A stretch of 64,000 nucleotides of DNA from Phylloscopus collybita (taxonomy: Eukaryota > Chordata > Aves > Passeriformes > Phylloscopidae). Shown piece after piece: positions 1 to 12,482 of this stretch. Position 1 is the first letter of the stretch. Each line of letters opens with the position of its first letter. The stretch is taken from the NCBI GenBank assembly GCA_027886175.1, contig JAJNNQ010000006.1, forward strand, positions 3,844,001 to 3,908,000, in the 5' to 3' direction. The notes beneath the pieces are model-generated. The model did no database searches. It was not told where the DNA came from and worked only from the letters and a program-made list of their open reading frames with translations. The position numbers were made by a program, and so were the translations under genes.

Positions 1-2944
1 CAAAAAGCTAATTAATAGGGAGATATATCTGAACTACAATCCCATTCTGGAGCTCAGTGATGGCTTACATGCAGCCTGGTGTTCCACAGCCAGAATATGA
101 GCCCTCCTGTTTGAAGTTGTGTTTTCCTCATATGCCTCATTTCCTCGTAAGTAGGCAAGATCTTTCCTGCTGAATTAACTTTCTACAAGCTAGATCAAAA
201 ACTGTCAGGAGTCCTGGGAAGGCAATTCAGAATGTCTGTCTCCATAAAGGAAATAATCTCTCTGAAGTTTCCTAAGAGCTCTTCAGTTTGTTTAATCTTG
301 TCAACCATGCTTCCTCTTTAGTCAGTGAGGAGATAAATCCCAATCACAATGTAGAAGTTGGCAATTAAGAGTTCCACTCTACTTGATGGAGAAAAACTTC
401 ATTCCAAAACCAGAGGAGAGGGTTGAAATAATTGAGGTGTCTCTTGAGGTTCTGATAATTTTCTTTTGACTCTAGAGAGATTCCAACCTACTCAGGAGGA
501 AAACAAAAACCTTCTTTGTTAACTTAGAGGAAGACTATATTGTTCTGACACAAAATATGCCCGGTAGCAAAATCTCTGTATCCTAGACTTGAAGATTTGA
601 TTTCTTAAAATATGGTTTCTGTACAATCACTAAACATACTCTGAATTAGCTATCTCCACTACAAAACCAGGACCAAAACACTGTTTAACTGAGGTTGCTA
701 TACCTGGGTATTTAGGTCAAGTCCATGGGCTCTTGGTGAGTAATGAAACATGGCTGCAGTCCTCATGGCTTAAGTTGAATATGGGACAGTAAACACTGCT
801 GATAAGCAAAGATCTGATGATCAAATTTTCTCCCTTGCATTCCTTCTTTCAACTATGTTTCCTCACTGTATACCATTTCTAGGCACTCTAAATAGTGACA
901 CAGAACCCTCAAAAAAATTAGATTCAGTATATAAGAAAATATTCAAGGTATGCATGCTTTTATATGGGTTTCTTGTTTTTCTTTCTGATTTTGTGGCATT
1001 AGCATGCAAAACATGATATTGTCAAAAAGGTATCTGGGACTGCTGGATGACAGCCATGAGCCAGCGTGTGCCCAGCTAAGCAGCTTTTGGAACCATTGGA
1101 AAATGACCTCCTCTCCGTGTGATTTACTCTTAGCTTTCACTTTTCTCTTCATTACTCTGGGCAAGCAAATTTTGCTACCAGCTTGGTCAGGTCATTGAAG
1201 CGATAAGATAAACTTTGCAAGTTCTACATTCTTTACTTCTATTACTACCATTGTAATTACCAAAATTCAAATCCCATTCACCTAGCCAGTTAGATATGTG
1301 CGAAGACCATCAAGTACTCTTCATTTTGACCAGGTAAGTTCTGAGAAGGCTTTCTAGTAAATCTTTTCTTACCATTTGTTTTAAGGTACTGATTGTGTGG
1401 ATATGCATGTGTGAGTTAGCAGTTTAATATTTAAATGAATAATAATATTGTATACAAATTAATGATAATTTTATCTAGATTTTATTTTTTTAATTAAATT
1501 ATATTAAAATATCTCAATCTCTGAGTAAGCTCCAATGGATCTGTCACAGTCCATTATGCTCCAAAGTAGCCGTTAGGGCCTATTATGTCAATTATCATAT
1601 ACATCCATGACACATTGGGGTTTTTTTGTTTTTTTGTTTTATATATATATAAGCATTAAAATAAAGCCAAGAAGGGTCTGGATCACTCATGGTATTTAAA
1701 TGCAGCAGAGACCGTTCATCTGGAGGCTACTCACTGAAATCTCACTTTGGTCAGAGGTAGCTGAAAAATTCTGTTCAGGGATGCTTATAAAAGAGGCTTA
1801 GTGTCTCAAAAAATCATGTCTGAGGCACCAAAGTTCATGGAACTTCTGAAAATTCCTTCAATGATTACAGGATTAGGTCCTTACTTCAGGTTTCAATATT
1901 TCATAGTGCAGCTGGACAAATACTTGTAAGGTTGAAACTGACCTGCTGTCTTCACCAGATGAGTGCAAACAGAGTCACATGTCCAGTGACCTTCTCAAGC
2001 ATTCTGGTGAAATTTCACAACCTTCACCATGTTTCTTTTAGTTGCTATGCTACTTTGTATCATGCTTTTCTTATGTTAAAAAAACCCAAAAGCTGAATGA
2101 GAGAAAGACTACAGAAAAATGAAAATTATTATAAGAAATATGGGACTTATGTGAAAACCCTTATATGAGAAGGGTTTAAAAATTAATTTTAACATCAGAA
2201 AGTACAACTAAAATGGGTATGGAAGAGCTCTATAAATCATAAAGTAAATTAGTGTTCTTTTTCCAGTGAATTACAGTTTACTCTGTGGAACTTGAGCATA
2301 AAGCACATTTAAAGTGCAAAGATTTACATGGAAGCATGCAAAATCGAATTCACTTACCTAGTAGTTAGTAATCTGAACAAAACTACAGTTTCAGGATATC
2401 CAAAACAGTTGAATGTCAGAAGTTGGAGAAGTATTCTTCAGCTCTCTACTACTAGTCTTTTGAAATATGGAATCATTGTATAGAATAAATTTCAGGTTTG
2501 TGACTCATAGAGTCTTGTAACTGTGCTGGCACAGGTGAAGGCATATTCTCACCTCTAATCTTCCTTTCATGCCAGTAGTTAGCCTGACTTCCACATCACT
2601 ATGAAATTATTGAATTACTAAACTCTCAGTTATATGAAAAACTAAAGCAAGAGAATGTAAGTAAAAGAAATGCAAGGCAAGAATACACGTCAGTCTTCAT
2701 AGCTGAGAAACCTGTATCTTATAAAACTGTCTCTACAAAAAGGAAATGGAAAAAAGAAAAACCTGATCAATCAAACAAATGAAAAATAACCCCCAAAAAG
2801 GTTACAGGACATTGTTCATCTCATCCAAAAGACAACATGTTAAACTAATGGGAGGAATCATAACCTGAAAGGAAATACTTTTCTCATTGATTATAATATT
2901 AGCTTGATTTAACTAGCAAAGCCAGAAATGATTCAGCCGGGAGC
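1..2944. other. Unique AT-rich intergenic or intronic DNA
   Basis: No gene is supported. Open frames are under 75 codons, occur on both strands over the same bases (for example 943-1198), and have no recognisable domains. A short TA run lies near 1640-1650. I see no transposon signature. Confidence 0.7.
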
Positions 2945-2986
2945 TAATGAAAATCACAAAGCGATTTGTGATTGTGATTTTCATTA
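2945..2986. repeat. Hairpin with two alternative pairings
   Basis: The arm TAATGAAAATCACAA at 2945-2959 is an exact reverse complement of 2972-2986, with a 12-base loop. The loop contains a competing partner: AATCACAAA at 2952-2960 pairs exactly with TTTGTGATT at 2965-2973. One left arm can therefore pair with either of two right arms. No function is known; in AT-rich DNA this may be chance. Confidence 0.8.
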
Positions 2987-3139
2987 ATATGAAAATTTTC
3001 ATTCATGCCTTAATTTTCATTAAGGTAAACACATATGACACAATACATGCAGAATATTCATAACCTTTGTCATGAGTGATGCAGTCACAACAAACAAATA
3101 CACCAATGTGTAGACTACTGAATTGACCTTAGAACATCC

Positions 3140-3420
3140 AAATAAACAGGCTAGGAGTGATATTCAGACACCTAGGCATATAGTGGCATTTATTTGTATT
3201 GTGCTATACCAGACCTGATACTCAATTTTGGTACCAGAATGTGTGTGTCTCCATAACTTCTGTGCCCTGCCTGGGTGGCCTGTGTATGCCTTCAATATCC
3301 TAAAAGACCTCCAGTAGCACTAAGTTCCTGTGCTTAGGCAACTGAATCTTGTCCAGGACATCAACATTCATATTGGAAATGTCTAAACTTAGATTAAGTG
3401 AATCCAAGCACTAATGATTA
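3140..3420 (+). repeat. Unclassified old interspersed repeat, copy A
   Basis: This stretch has a higher GC content than its flanks. Bases 3327-3350 match the reverse complement of 18889-18912 at 23 of 24 positions, with CAGGCAACTGAATC-like text as the core. A match that long is far beyond chance in 64 kb, so both belong to one dispersed repeat family. It may be an old LTR, but I cannot name the family. Its borders are estimated from the composition change. Confidence 0.5.
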
Positions 3421-6107
3421 AGGACAGGTGAAATAACCCCATGTTTTGAGTCACTGATCATGCATCTCTTACATCAATCTCCAAGGTTTTACAGAGATAA
3501 TGCATGTAGCATTCCTGTCTAGTAGAACAAAATCTTTTCAATGAAATCCTATCCCATTAATATCAAGAGCAAACCTCCCTTAGCTTTTAGTAGGTTACGC
3601 TTTCTTTAGTTGTCAGACCAGGCACGAGAGAACAAGCAAAACAATTCAAGTACAGCTTTTCCTCTCCATACAACTTGTTTTGGAAAAAAAAAAAAATCAA
3701 AATTAATACTGTTAGATAATCAGGTCACTCATGCTCACTTTTTACTTGTACACCACTAAATTAGTGATAGAAATACTATGAATATTTTTGTGAGAATTTA
3801 ATGGAAATTACGCTTCAAACCAGTCAGATTACAGGGACATGGAAATTCAAACACCCTACAAAAGGATACATTCATCCCATTTATTGTTTTAGTAAAATCC
3901 TTTTTAGTGACAATCATCCTTGCAGACATAGTGTAGTTAAATGGTGAAATTGTTAAGTCTTTTATACAGGTGAATCTTTATAAAGATTGGGCTGTACTTG
4001 CCTCTTGGCTAAAGAGAAAAGGGTGCTTGCCTTTCCCCCACACATCTCTGAGAGTAAGGCATAGTATTGCCCTTTTGTGTTTCATTTAATGCTGAAAATT
4101 TCCTTTCTTTTGCTTGCACATAGTATAATGCGACAATTATGTGACACATTAAAAAAAAAATTATGACAATGCTTGCACTGTATCCAAATGTGAAGAGATC
4201 TGCAGTCATTTCAAATAGGAAACCTGCTATTAGCTCACACAATGGATTCCCCAGCTGAAAAGAAGACATAAATTGGAGTGAATCAAGCATTCACCGCCAG
4301 CAGATCTGCTGCTTGTGTTCACTGATGAGATGTAAATGTGCTTAGCAAGAGTACAGCATCAGAAGAGGACCATGAAATTATAATATAGTGACTGTAATGA
4401 GAATGGGTTAATTTGTAGCATTTCTTATTCTAATTATGGTATTTGACACATGGGAACAAAACCATTTTCAGCCATTTTCTTTTCTTGTTACTATCCCTTA
4501 TTACAAGAATGAGAAACAAGAGCAATCTGCATGTTTTTCTACTCTGTGAAATACCATAGCATGCTGCACTATTTTGACCCTTTCAATATTCTGCATAGGC
4601 AATTTGAGAGAAGACAGTCCAGTTATGGTCTCAGCAAAGAGCATTTAATGAATCCAGGAAAAGTATAATTTGTATGGAAATAGCCTGAATTATTTTTTTA
4701 AGTGCACAAGAAAGTAAGGGGGGAAAATAACAGCAAACCAGCAACTAAACCCAAAACCTAGAAAACAGAAATGGCATAGCATTTCTCTATCTCTAGTACA
4801 ATGACCTAATGAGAATTAAAATGTGTATGAATTTATCCTATTCTCAGAGTGATGTTTCATCTTGCAATGTGTAAATTATCTATGCAGACATATTCTCTTT
4901 GTAAGAGAGATGTCCAGCTAGTGAAAAATATCCTGTTCCACACAATTCAGATATTAATGCATTATTTTTGACAGGAAATAAGTATATAGAGGTGAAGATA
5001 CTAGCCACTAAAACTAAATGGATGCATTTTCTACAAAAAGACTATTTTGTAACAATGGGTACAAAAATTATATCCACAAAGAACACATAAACATGGAATT
5101 CATATTTCTGTGAACAAATTCAAATTCTGATAAAAAAGAAGTGGATGAAATACCTTTTCTTGACAAAAGAGTCTGACAGACGCTTATAGGAGATTAGGTA
5201 ATTTTTAGTTTACCTTTCTGCTTGGTAACAGTTATTTGAGGGTTATTGTATTTATGTGCAGATATGCGTGTTTTGGATAAGTGCAAATTAGCTCTGCTTT
5301 TGTGAGTTGCTTCTGGTACTGAGTATCCTGACTTGCCTTTAAAATATAAATATAGAAAATATAGTTGTCCTTAAAATTCACAACTCTGAAAGTGTGATAT
5401 GGGTGAGGATAAGTAAAAGGGAAAAGGAGAAAGTGGAAAAAAAAAAAAAGGGCAACAAAATCCAAAGGTTTTCTTACCAATCTGTCTTCAGTGAGGATGA
5501 GGAAGACACTTGTACTTTGAAGACTCTTTCAAATATGAGAGGAAGAAGTGAGGTCAGATTTTTATAGGAGATTTGCAGGAGTTATTAAAACTTCATTTGA
5601 GCATTCAAATAATTCAGGCTATTTTTAGGTTTAGACTTGGCAGATTGAAACAGCTGAAATGAAGGAATATGTTCACAAAGGTGATTCAAAAGTTGTCAAT
5701 AGCGGAATTCTCACCAGGGAATTACAATCTGTAGGCTTCTTCAGTCTGTATTTGAATCACGATGGAGCTTAGATAAAACATCATGCATCTAACTGCTTAG
5801 CTAAAGATTGATCTAAAGACATCTGAGTGCTTCTGTTTAGGATAGAAGAAACCCTGTGATCCAGAATGGCAGTATAAATCAATTTGGGGCTTCTACAGCC
5901 ATAATCCAGAGCCCAGGGACCAGACAACTTAATCTTTGTTTGAAAGAAAGATCCCAAATTGCCACAAGTCTGAGCTTGGAATTTAGAGATTCTGAATCTC
6001 ATTTACAAACGTTCATGTCCTATTAAGTTTTCCCATGTAATTACAGATCCCTGAGTTTCTTGGATCAAAATGCTAATACACTTTGCAAATGAAATAAATT
6101 TAATTCA
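3421..6107. other. Unique AT-rich DNA, no gene seen
   Basis: No supported gene. A 93-codon minus-strand frame at 4009-4290 includes one hydrophobic run, but it has no family resemblance. It looks like a chance frame in T-rich DNA. Confidence 0.65.
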
Positions 6108-6157
6108 CCTAGTAGAAAATTCATAAACCTAGTAAAATTCATAAACCTAGTAGAAAG
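6108..6157. repeat. Short imperfect tandem repeat, about 2.6 units
   Basis: A unit beginning CCTAGTAGAAAATTCATAAA (6108-6127) is repeated as an 18-base version with two bases lost (6128-6145), then partially from 6146. It looks like slippage. No function is inferred. Confidence 0.8.
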
Positions 6158-6689
6158 AGAGAGGAAAGATGTTATTAAACCTGGGTTGTAGACCTACCAG
6201 GAAAAGGACACATAAATACCCTTACTTCAGGGTATCACAGCTAAGTGCATTAGATTGACAGAACACCTTATCCCCACACTGATAATAGATTAATTTCTCT
6301 GTGAGTGCTCAGTCAATGAGGTAGCCCAGAAATAGCTAAGAATGAAGTTTGCAGTAAAATAATTATCTACTGACAAAAAATCATCATATAACTTAATGCA
6401 TACGCAATAGGCACATCCACATGCTCACATGTACATGTACACCATTATATGAATACTATTATCCTTACATATATTTCAGTTACTTTTCACTCAGTATTTC
6501 CTACAAATGACACCAAAAAATAAGATATTTTGGCCTTACTAAGCTTTCTAAATATATTTAGCTATTCGAGATGCTTGCCTGGCCTCTATCTGTCACTTGC
6601 CAAGGGAATAGGTCTCCTGTAGGTCCTATGACATGGATGCTAAGCCAGATGTTTTTAATACACTAAAATACCTGAAATCACAATAGACT
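6158..6689. other. Unique AT-rich DNA, no gene seen
   Basis: I see no open frame, RNA gene or transposon signature in this stretch. Confidence 0.65.
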
Positions 6690-6995
6690 CCTGGTTTTTG
6701 GCAAGTAGCATGCCAGTTTCTGGGATCAGAATTTGCTGCATATCTCTGCAGCTGTAACTGCAGCAGTCATTTTGGCAGGCTTCAGGTACCAGAACGTAAG
6801 ACAGACAAGGCATCGTGCCCAAACTCTAGCAGCTGATCTCCAAAAGGCTGCATAGCTTCCATAAGTTCTGTCTCTAACCTGCCAACTCCATTTAGGTGTA
6901 TTGGCATCTGAGGTGGCAGAATATACCCATGTTTATGTAGCTGAATCCTGCCCTAAGTCTCTATTAATTATAATAGGAGTGCAGACATCTAGTTC
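6690..6995 (+). repeat. Possible second copy of the unclassified old repeat
   Basis: This is another GC-richer island in AT-rich DNA. Around 6933-6956 it carries text of the form TGTTTATGTAGCTGAATCC, which resembles the core at 3331-3350, though with more mismatches. The rest aligns poorly by eye. It may be a more diverged member of the family at 3140-3420 or unrelated. Confidence 0.3.
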
Positions 6996-7987
6996 ACATG
7001 AACATAGTGAGGGGAAAACTTCATTCATTTGCTCTTCTACTTCTTAGTAATAGCTTGAAGACAGCAACATGATAATGCCAAGATTTTTTTTTTTAATATT
7101 TTCTTTTTTGTCTTTCTTTTAATCCACTTTTATTTGGTTGTATTTAAATTAATGTTGAAGTGAACTTAATACTATTTCTGGTGGCAGTAGGTCAAATCAG
7201 GATCTATTTCTATTTATTCCTATTCCTCTCCCACATCACCATTTCTGCTTTAACCTCCTTTATTTCAAGTTTTAATAAAATGGGTGAGAAGTACAAAGAA
7301 ATGAAGCATTATTTTCCATTTATAAAAGTTTGTACAAATATAATTTCATGTCTTTATTATTAAGTTGGTATGTCATATTAAATGGAAAACAGCCATCATC
7401 CATCTTTGCGAACACTTTTTGAATTCAAAAGGGAGAATGGCTTTTATAGAGTATATAAAAACTAAAGTAAAACATAAAGCTATTAAAACACTGTCTAAAC
7501 TGTTTCTAATAATAATTTAAAAAACCTCCAAAAATACAATACCAATAAAATAGAGTTCAGGTTTTGTGATTTTTTTTTTTATCATCTTCAGCATAAAAAA
7601 ACACCTTTCAGTGAAATTTCTACTGTTAGTGAATTCTGCAGAGTGCACTCAGGGTATATCTCCTTTTCTTTGCTTCCATGAATATTAAAGATGAAAACAA
7701 AACTCTAAAAGCATATTTGATCTTCAGACCATCTGGTCAGTTCAGCTTCCCATTGTGTCCTCTTTATCTCCGATGATTTTATAGCAGCTTAATGTTTAAT
7801 TTATGTTCCTTTCTTTTGCAGCTTTGCTCTGTTCTCTCTTTAACTGTCACATGGATACCCATGTTGATACTTTTTGCACATCCTCACTTTGGGCCTTGGC
7901 AAAGAATTCAGTCTTGGATTCTGTGTTTGAAATTAAGTATGGAATTACTCATGCATTTTCCTTATAAGACATTTTCCTAAAAAAGAG
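6996..7987. other. Unique AT-rich DNA, no gene seen
   Basis: Short T runs lie near 7084 and 7570. Frames of 60-67 codons at 7160-7363 and 7792-7980 are hydrophobic simply because the DNA is T-rich. No gene is supported. Confidence 0.65.
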
Positions 7988-8142
7988 AAACAAACAAACA
8001 AAAACCCCAAAAACACACAAAAAATAAACCAACAACAAAAAAAAACACAAAAAACCAAAACCAAACAAACAAACACCACAAAAAAACCAAAAACCAAACA
8101 AACAAAAAACAAAACAAAACAAAAAAAAAAAAAACCCCAACC
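7988..8142 (+). repeat. A/C-only low-complexity tract, 155 bp
   Basis: The stretch is built almost entirely of A and C; only position 8025 is a T, and 8026-8142 (117 bases) is pure A/C. It is not one clean repeat unit but a mix of CAAA, CCAAA, CAAAAA and runs of A. The long cysteine/phenylalanine-rich frames on the minus strand here are translations of this tract and not genes. It is one of several such tracts in the window. Confidence 0.9.
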
Positions 8143-9239
8143 TGAAAGGACCTTCACAACAGAAAGCCAATTTTTTTTATTAGAATATGAATCGTAACAG
8201 TTACCTTTCAAATATAGAATGACAACAGAGAAAAAAAATAAATGTTTATGACACCTCCTCTCTTCACATGCATTCTTAGAAAATGGTTACCTGTTTTTAC
8301 CCTTGGTTTCTGTTGGTCTTACAAATACAGGAGTTGCAGCAAGCTCAGTATGGGCTCATATCTTAGGAAGTATCTTCCTGTTACTGAGAGACTTCTCTGT
8401 CAACTTCCAGCCCCTTTCTGTGCTGTCTGAATCTCACTGCTGTGCTCTAGACTTACTTCTCATTTTTTCCCTCACAAAACCCTCCTACCATCACTGAAGC
8501 TTATTCCCTTCCAAGCATTCTCAGCATTCCTAAAGGGAAGGCGCAGTTTCATTGTTAGAAATTTTCACACGACCTAGTAATACATTTTCTTAAACCACCA
8601 CAACATATATATTAGGAGCAAACAGATACTAGCCATCATGATACAAGCACATACCTCTTCTTCATTAGCTATAATCTACGCTGAGAAATAAAATAAACCC
8701 CAAGCACAAAGCTCTCATAGTAAGATCACTGGCAAAATCTATTTGGGGCTACATTCTTCTAAAGCATTATTGTCCTGAAGTGGCATAAAGAGAAGGGGCC
8801 AGAGAGAAGCCCTGAGCTGAGTAGCAATGAAGTGAAACAGAGGTGCAGGGCTGTCTTGCACTTCACACTTGAAACAGACTCTGTGTCATTAACACAGGAC
8901 ATACAACTAATTAGACAGGAATTAATAAGAAAATATAGAAGATATTGTGGAGACAGTAAAGACCAGGGAAGAGGCTAATCTTAGACTTGGAGACTAATAT
9001 TCAGAGAATAATTCCAAGCAGGAGATCTCAGTTGTGTTATCTTCATCCTTTGAGAGAATTTATAACTCTCCACTTAACACACAGGAAAGTGAAAAAGCTT
9101 AAGAAGAGTGACAAGGCTCAAAAAATATGTGGATCCCCTCCAGAGGGGCCTTGTGAATTCAAAGAACTAAAACCTCTTCCATTTAAACCAGATTTTATCT
9201 TGTTTTCAATCTTTTGAAAGAAAAGGAGAATATGGTTAT
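8143..9239. other. Unique DNA, no gene seen
   Basis: Overlapping frames of 62-76 codons (8242-8497 and 8987-9217) show no domain or conserved motif. I see no transposon signature. Confidence 0.6.
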
Positions 9240-10551
9240 CTCTACATTTTCAGGTATTTGGTTAAAGGATCATAACTGTGAGCACATCAGAGAACAGAGA
9301 AGCAATATCTGTCAGCAGAACCCAAATAAACTGATCAGAGAAAGAAGCCCTGGCCCCACTCCTCCCAGAGCTACTGTGGGAGAGCAGTAGCCCCAAGAGC
9401 AGGAGGTGAAACATATCAAGATCAGTCAATGGGAAATGCTCTTTGCCTTACCTCACAGCAGGGTGTCACTGTCCCAGCATATAGGACTTATTAGGTATGA
9501 GATGCTGGGGAAGATTACCTTGCGATTATATAATTACAGGAAATTTAGGGGAAGAACCGAAGGTGCAATAAGAGACAGATTGTCTGGCTATGTCCTGGGA
9601 GTGATCAGTGGAGTCTGTCCTGTCTTCTTACCAAATTGAGTGCCTAATTATTTTCCTGGGTGAGGATCACCTCATTTTGTGTGCATGTGTGAGTATGGAT
9701 ATCTGAATGCCAGCAACTGGTTGTGGGACCATAGGTCATGAGGACAATATGTCTAAGTGTCAGCACTTGGGGTGCCTGCATATTGTGTGACTATATGTGT
9801 CTGTGTGATTCTTGCAAATATCATGACAGAGTAGGCCATGAGCAGGATAAGAGGCTTGGCAGCCAGGTATCAAAGCAGATAGAAGCATGAGCCAGATACT
9901 GGAGAGACCAGAATGTCTGAAGATTGACAGCTGGAAAGACCAGAGGTGTCCAAATCGTCTACTAGAGTGACCATGAGGTCTAAGGGTTGCCTTACTGACA
10001 TATTTACATGCATATGACTGCATCAGAGACAAGAAGATCCCAAGGATCTACAGGGTAGATTGAGTACTTGAGGTCATTTACTGGAAGGACTGGATTAGCA
10101 GTGTGTGTGGGCTCATGAATCTGTGTGTGTGTGCACAAAAATATGTGTGCACACAAATATGTGTGTGAGAGGTTCTGAACTGCAAGGAATTGAAAGGACA
10201 TCGCTGGCTTTGGGAGTGCCAGCAAATCAGGAAAACAAGGTTCTAGGGCAAGTTCCTGCTCTTAGTGCACAAGTCCATTCTGCTGGGATGATCAGCTTTG
10301 TGCATCTGCACCCTTTTCCACTGACAGACCTTTCCCCCGGAGTGGCAGAAAGGGTTACAAAATTAGGCAGCTATTTGTGCTGTGTTTGCATCTTTCTGTC
10401 TGTCCTGTTCTGTATGATTTTCATGTGTATTTCCAGTGTTTCTGTGTGTGCCTTTTGGAGAATGTATGCCCAGCCTTGCCACTGGCTGTGCTCAGGAGCA
10501 GAGAGCTGTAGCACCTTTCCCTCAATTGTGTTACCAGAATTTTAGCAGTAT
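9240..10551 (+). repeat. GT-rich composite repeat, possibly derived from an avian LTR element
   Basis: This is a GC- and GT-richer block than its flanks, and its text seems familiar from avian LTR retroelements, though I cannot name one. It has internal imperfect duplications. Bases 9698-9720 resemble 9748-9770, 50 bp apart and both ending CAGCA-CTGG. Bases 9898-9920 resemble 9930-9952, 32 bp apart and sharing CTGGARAGACCAGA. A TG-rich run lies at about 10105-10165. A 146-codon frame (10105-10545) falls inside and has no recognisable domain, so I do not call it a gene. The right border is the CR1 fragment starting at 10552. Confidence 0.4.
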
Positions 10552-10630
10552 TATCATAGAATCATTTAGGTTAGAGAAGAACTTTATGGTCATTGAGACC
10601 AATCATATTCACCAACACTTTCACCCTTTA
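10552..10630 (-). mobile_element. CR1 LINE 3'-end fragment
   Basis: The plus strand reads ATCATAGAATCATTTAGGTT at 10554-10573, the reverse complement of the typical CR1 3' terminus. It is followed by the GAGAAGAACTTTATGGTCAT-like text that comes next in reversed CR1 copies. Only about 80 bp is present, so this is a severely 5'-truncated insertion, the usual CR1 outcome. No coding part remains. Confidence 0.8.
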
Positions 10631-11945
10631 GAAGTTTGACTTTGTAAACTCATCATTGTTAAGGTTATTTTTATGCATTTTTGAATGGATATTTTATATT
10701 AATAGGATATATCTGATTTTAATTTGCTATAGTTCTTGGTTCTTATATCTCAACAGTAAAAGCTACTCATAATTTCAAATGAAGGACAGAAAATCATATG
10801 ACAGAAACCACATAGCTAATGTGAGAAAATTATAAAAGCTTTGGTCGTTGTCTCAGTGTCATTCTGTAGAGAAGCTGCTATAGCTCAATTAAAATTTATA
10901 TATATATATGTATATTAATCTATATGTGTATATATTGGGACAGTGATCCCTGAAGTAAAGCAAATTTATTTATCATCCAGTGGAAGAATTGCATATCTGT
11001 GTATAAAAAGGACCATTTCAGATGATGGTTACAAAAATGTACTCCTGGAGGATTATTCATCACAAAGTTATTTTTTATACACTCAGTACATAAAATCTGC
11101 AAGCCTTAGATAAAATTGTCAGAATAATTAGGTTCTTTTTACCTCATCAGCAAATGAAATGTAGTGATTCTAAAGTAATATTTCTGGAGAAGGCACCAAA
11201 GGGGCTAAGGCTGATTCACAGTAGCTAATAAGGCAGCACATACCCCACCCAAGCAAGCAAAAGCTAATCATAAAAATAACTTTAATGGGTAATTTCTGTG
11301 CTTCAGAATACAGATGAATACTAGAGGGAGAGTGAAGACATGCTTTTTGACTTCAGACAGAAGTAAAGTTCTGCTCTTGGTTGGGCAGTACTATCTCTGA
11401 TTAGGGGAAAATAAGGATTTAGATGTGATGGGCACAATTTTTGGCATCCATCTTGATTTCTGATGCTACTTTGGTAAATCTCCTTGTTTACAAACTGCTT
11501 CAGTTGTAATAAGGGTTATTTTGTATTAGTTATTCAGGGAATAATTGTAAAAAGAGCCAAGGGACCTAAGAGCAATATTTTCATGCATATCTGTCAACAA
11601 GGGAAAAAAAGAGAGGCTCATCACACTGACAAATATGCATCCACTCTGAATCAAATGTTGGAAAAAAAGGTTTGGCATAAATGTTTTGTGGTCTTCTTGC
11701 AAGAGAAGCAGAGAATTCAATATGGCAAAATTAATCTGTTTATGTATGGGCAATCTCACAGGTAGAAATGTTTCTCTATGTAAAAGATTCTCTATGCATA
11801 AATATTACCTCTATGCAGTAATTATAATAAGAGGTAGCAATAGTGTTGTAAATCCCTCTCTTAACAGAAGCAGCAGAATCAGGCTAAATCCAACTCTACT
11901 GCCATAATAATGTGTACAAAATACACAAATATATGTGCTTTCATA
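10631..11945. other. Unique AT-rich DNA with a short TA-rich run
   Basis: A TATA-rich microsatellite-like stretch lies at about 10893-10935. Frames at 11484-11765 (plus) and 11526-11759 (minus) cover the same bases, and neither shows a domain. No gene is supported. Confidence 0.65.
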
Positions 11946-12482
11946 TAATCATAGATTCATTTAAGCTGGAAAAGATCCAACATTTAAAATTATCAGGTCC
12001 AACCATTGACTGAACACTGCACTCCTAAGTGCACTAAGTTTAGATCAACACTAAACCGTGTCACTCAATCCATATCTACACACTTTTAAAATAATTCTAG
12101 AGATGGTGACTCAACCACTTCCCTGGGCAGACTGTTCCAGTTCTTTACAGTCTTTTGTCGAAGAAATTTCTCTCAATATTGAATCTAAACTGACCCTCAC
12201 CAAACCTGACACTATTTCATGTTGCTTTCTATTTGGGAGAAGAGACCAATCCCTACGTCACTACAGCCTCCTTTATTGCAGTTGTAGAGAGACATAAAGT
12301 CCACTCTGAGCCTTCTGTTCTCCAGACTGAACATTCCCAGCTCCCTCAACCACACCTCATAAGATTTGTGCTCCAGATCCTCCAGATCAACTTTGTTGCC
12401 CTTCTCTGGACATGCTCCAGCACCCTGATGTCTCTCTTGTAGTGAGGTGCCCAAAATTTATAGCCTCAGCTGAGCCTAGTAC
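11946..12482 (-). mobile_element. 5'-truncated CR1 LINE, 3' part
   Basis: The plus strand starts with TAATCATAGATTCATTTAAG and continues as a reversed CR1 3' region. Recognisable landmarks are GGTGACTCAACCACTTCCCT (3' UTR), CTCCAGACTGAACATTCCCA, and the GTTGCCCTTCTCTGGACATG block, which encodes the tail of ORF2 (RVQRRATK-type text) on the minus strand. About 540 bp remain, covering the 3' UTR and the extreme C-terminal part of ORF2, with many substitutions and frame breaks. This is a dead, fairly old copy. Short frames on either strand here are debris. Confidence 0.9.

Noticed and set aside
4009..4290. 93-codon minus-strand frame with a hydrophobic segment
   Set aside because: No family resemblance or gene context; T-rich DNA read in this sense gives hydrophobic stretches by composition alone.
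7988..8142. Possible CRISPR-like or satellite array
   Set aside because: No fixed repeat length or unique spacers; only two-letter low-complexity text.
7945..8211. Phe/Cys/Val-rich minus-strand frames resembling membrane proteins
   Set aside because: They are direct translations of the A/C-only tract.
10105..10545. 146-codon plus-strand frame
   Set aside because: It lies wholly in the GT-rich composite repeat, starts in a TG microsatellite, and shows no domain.
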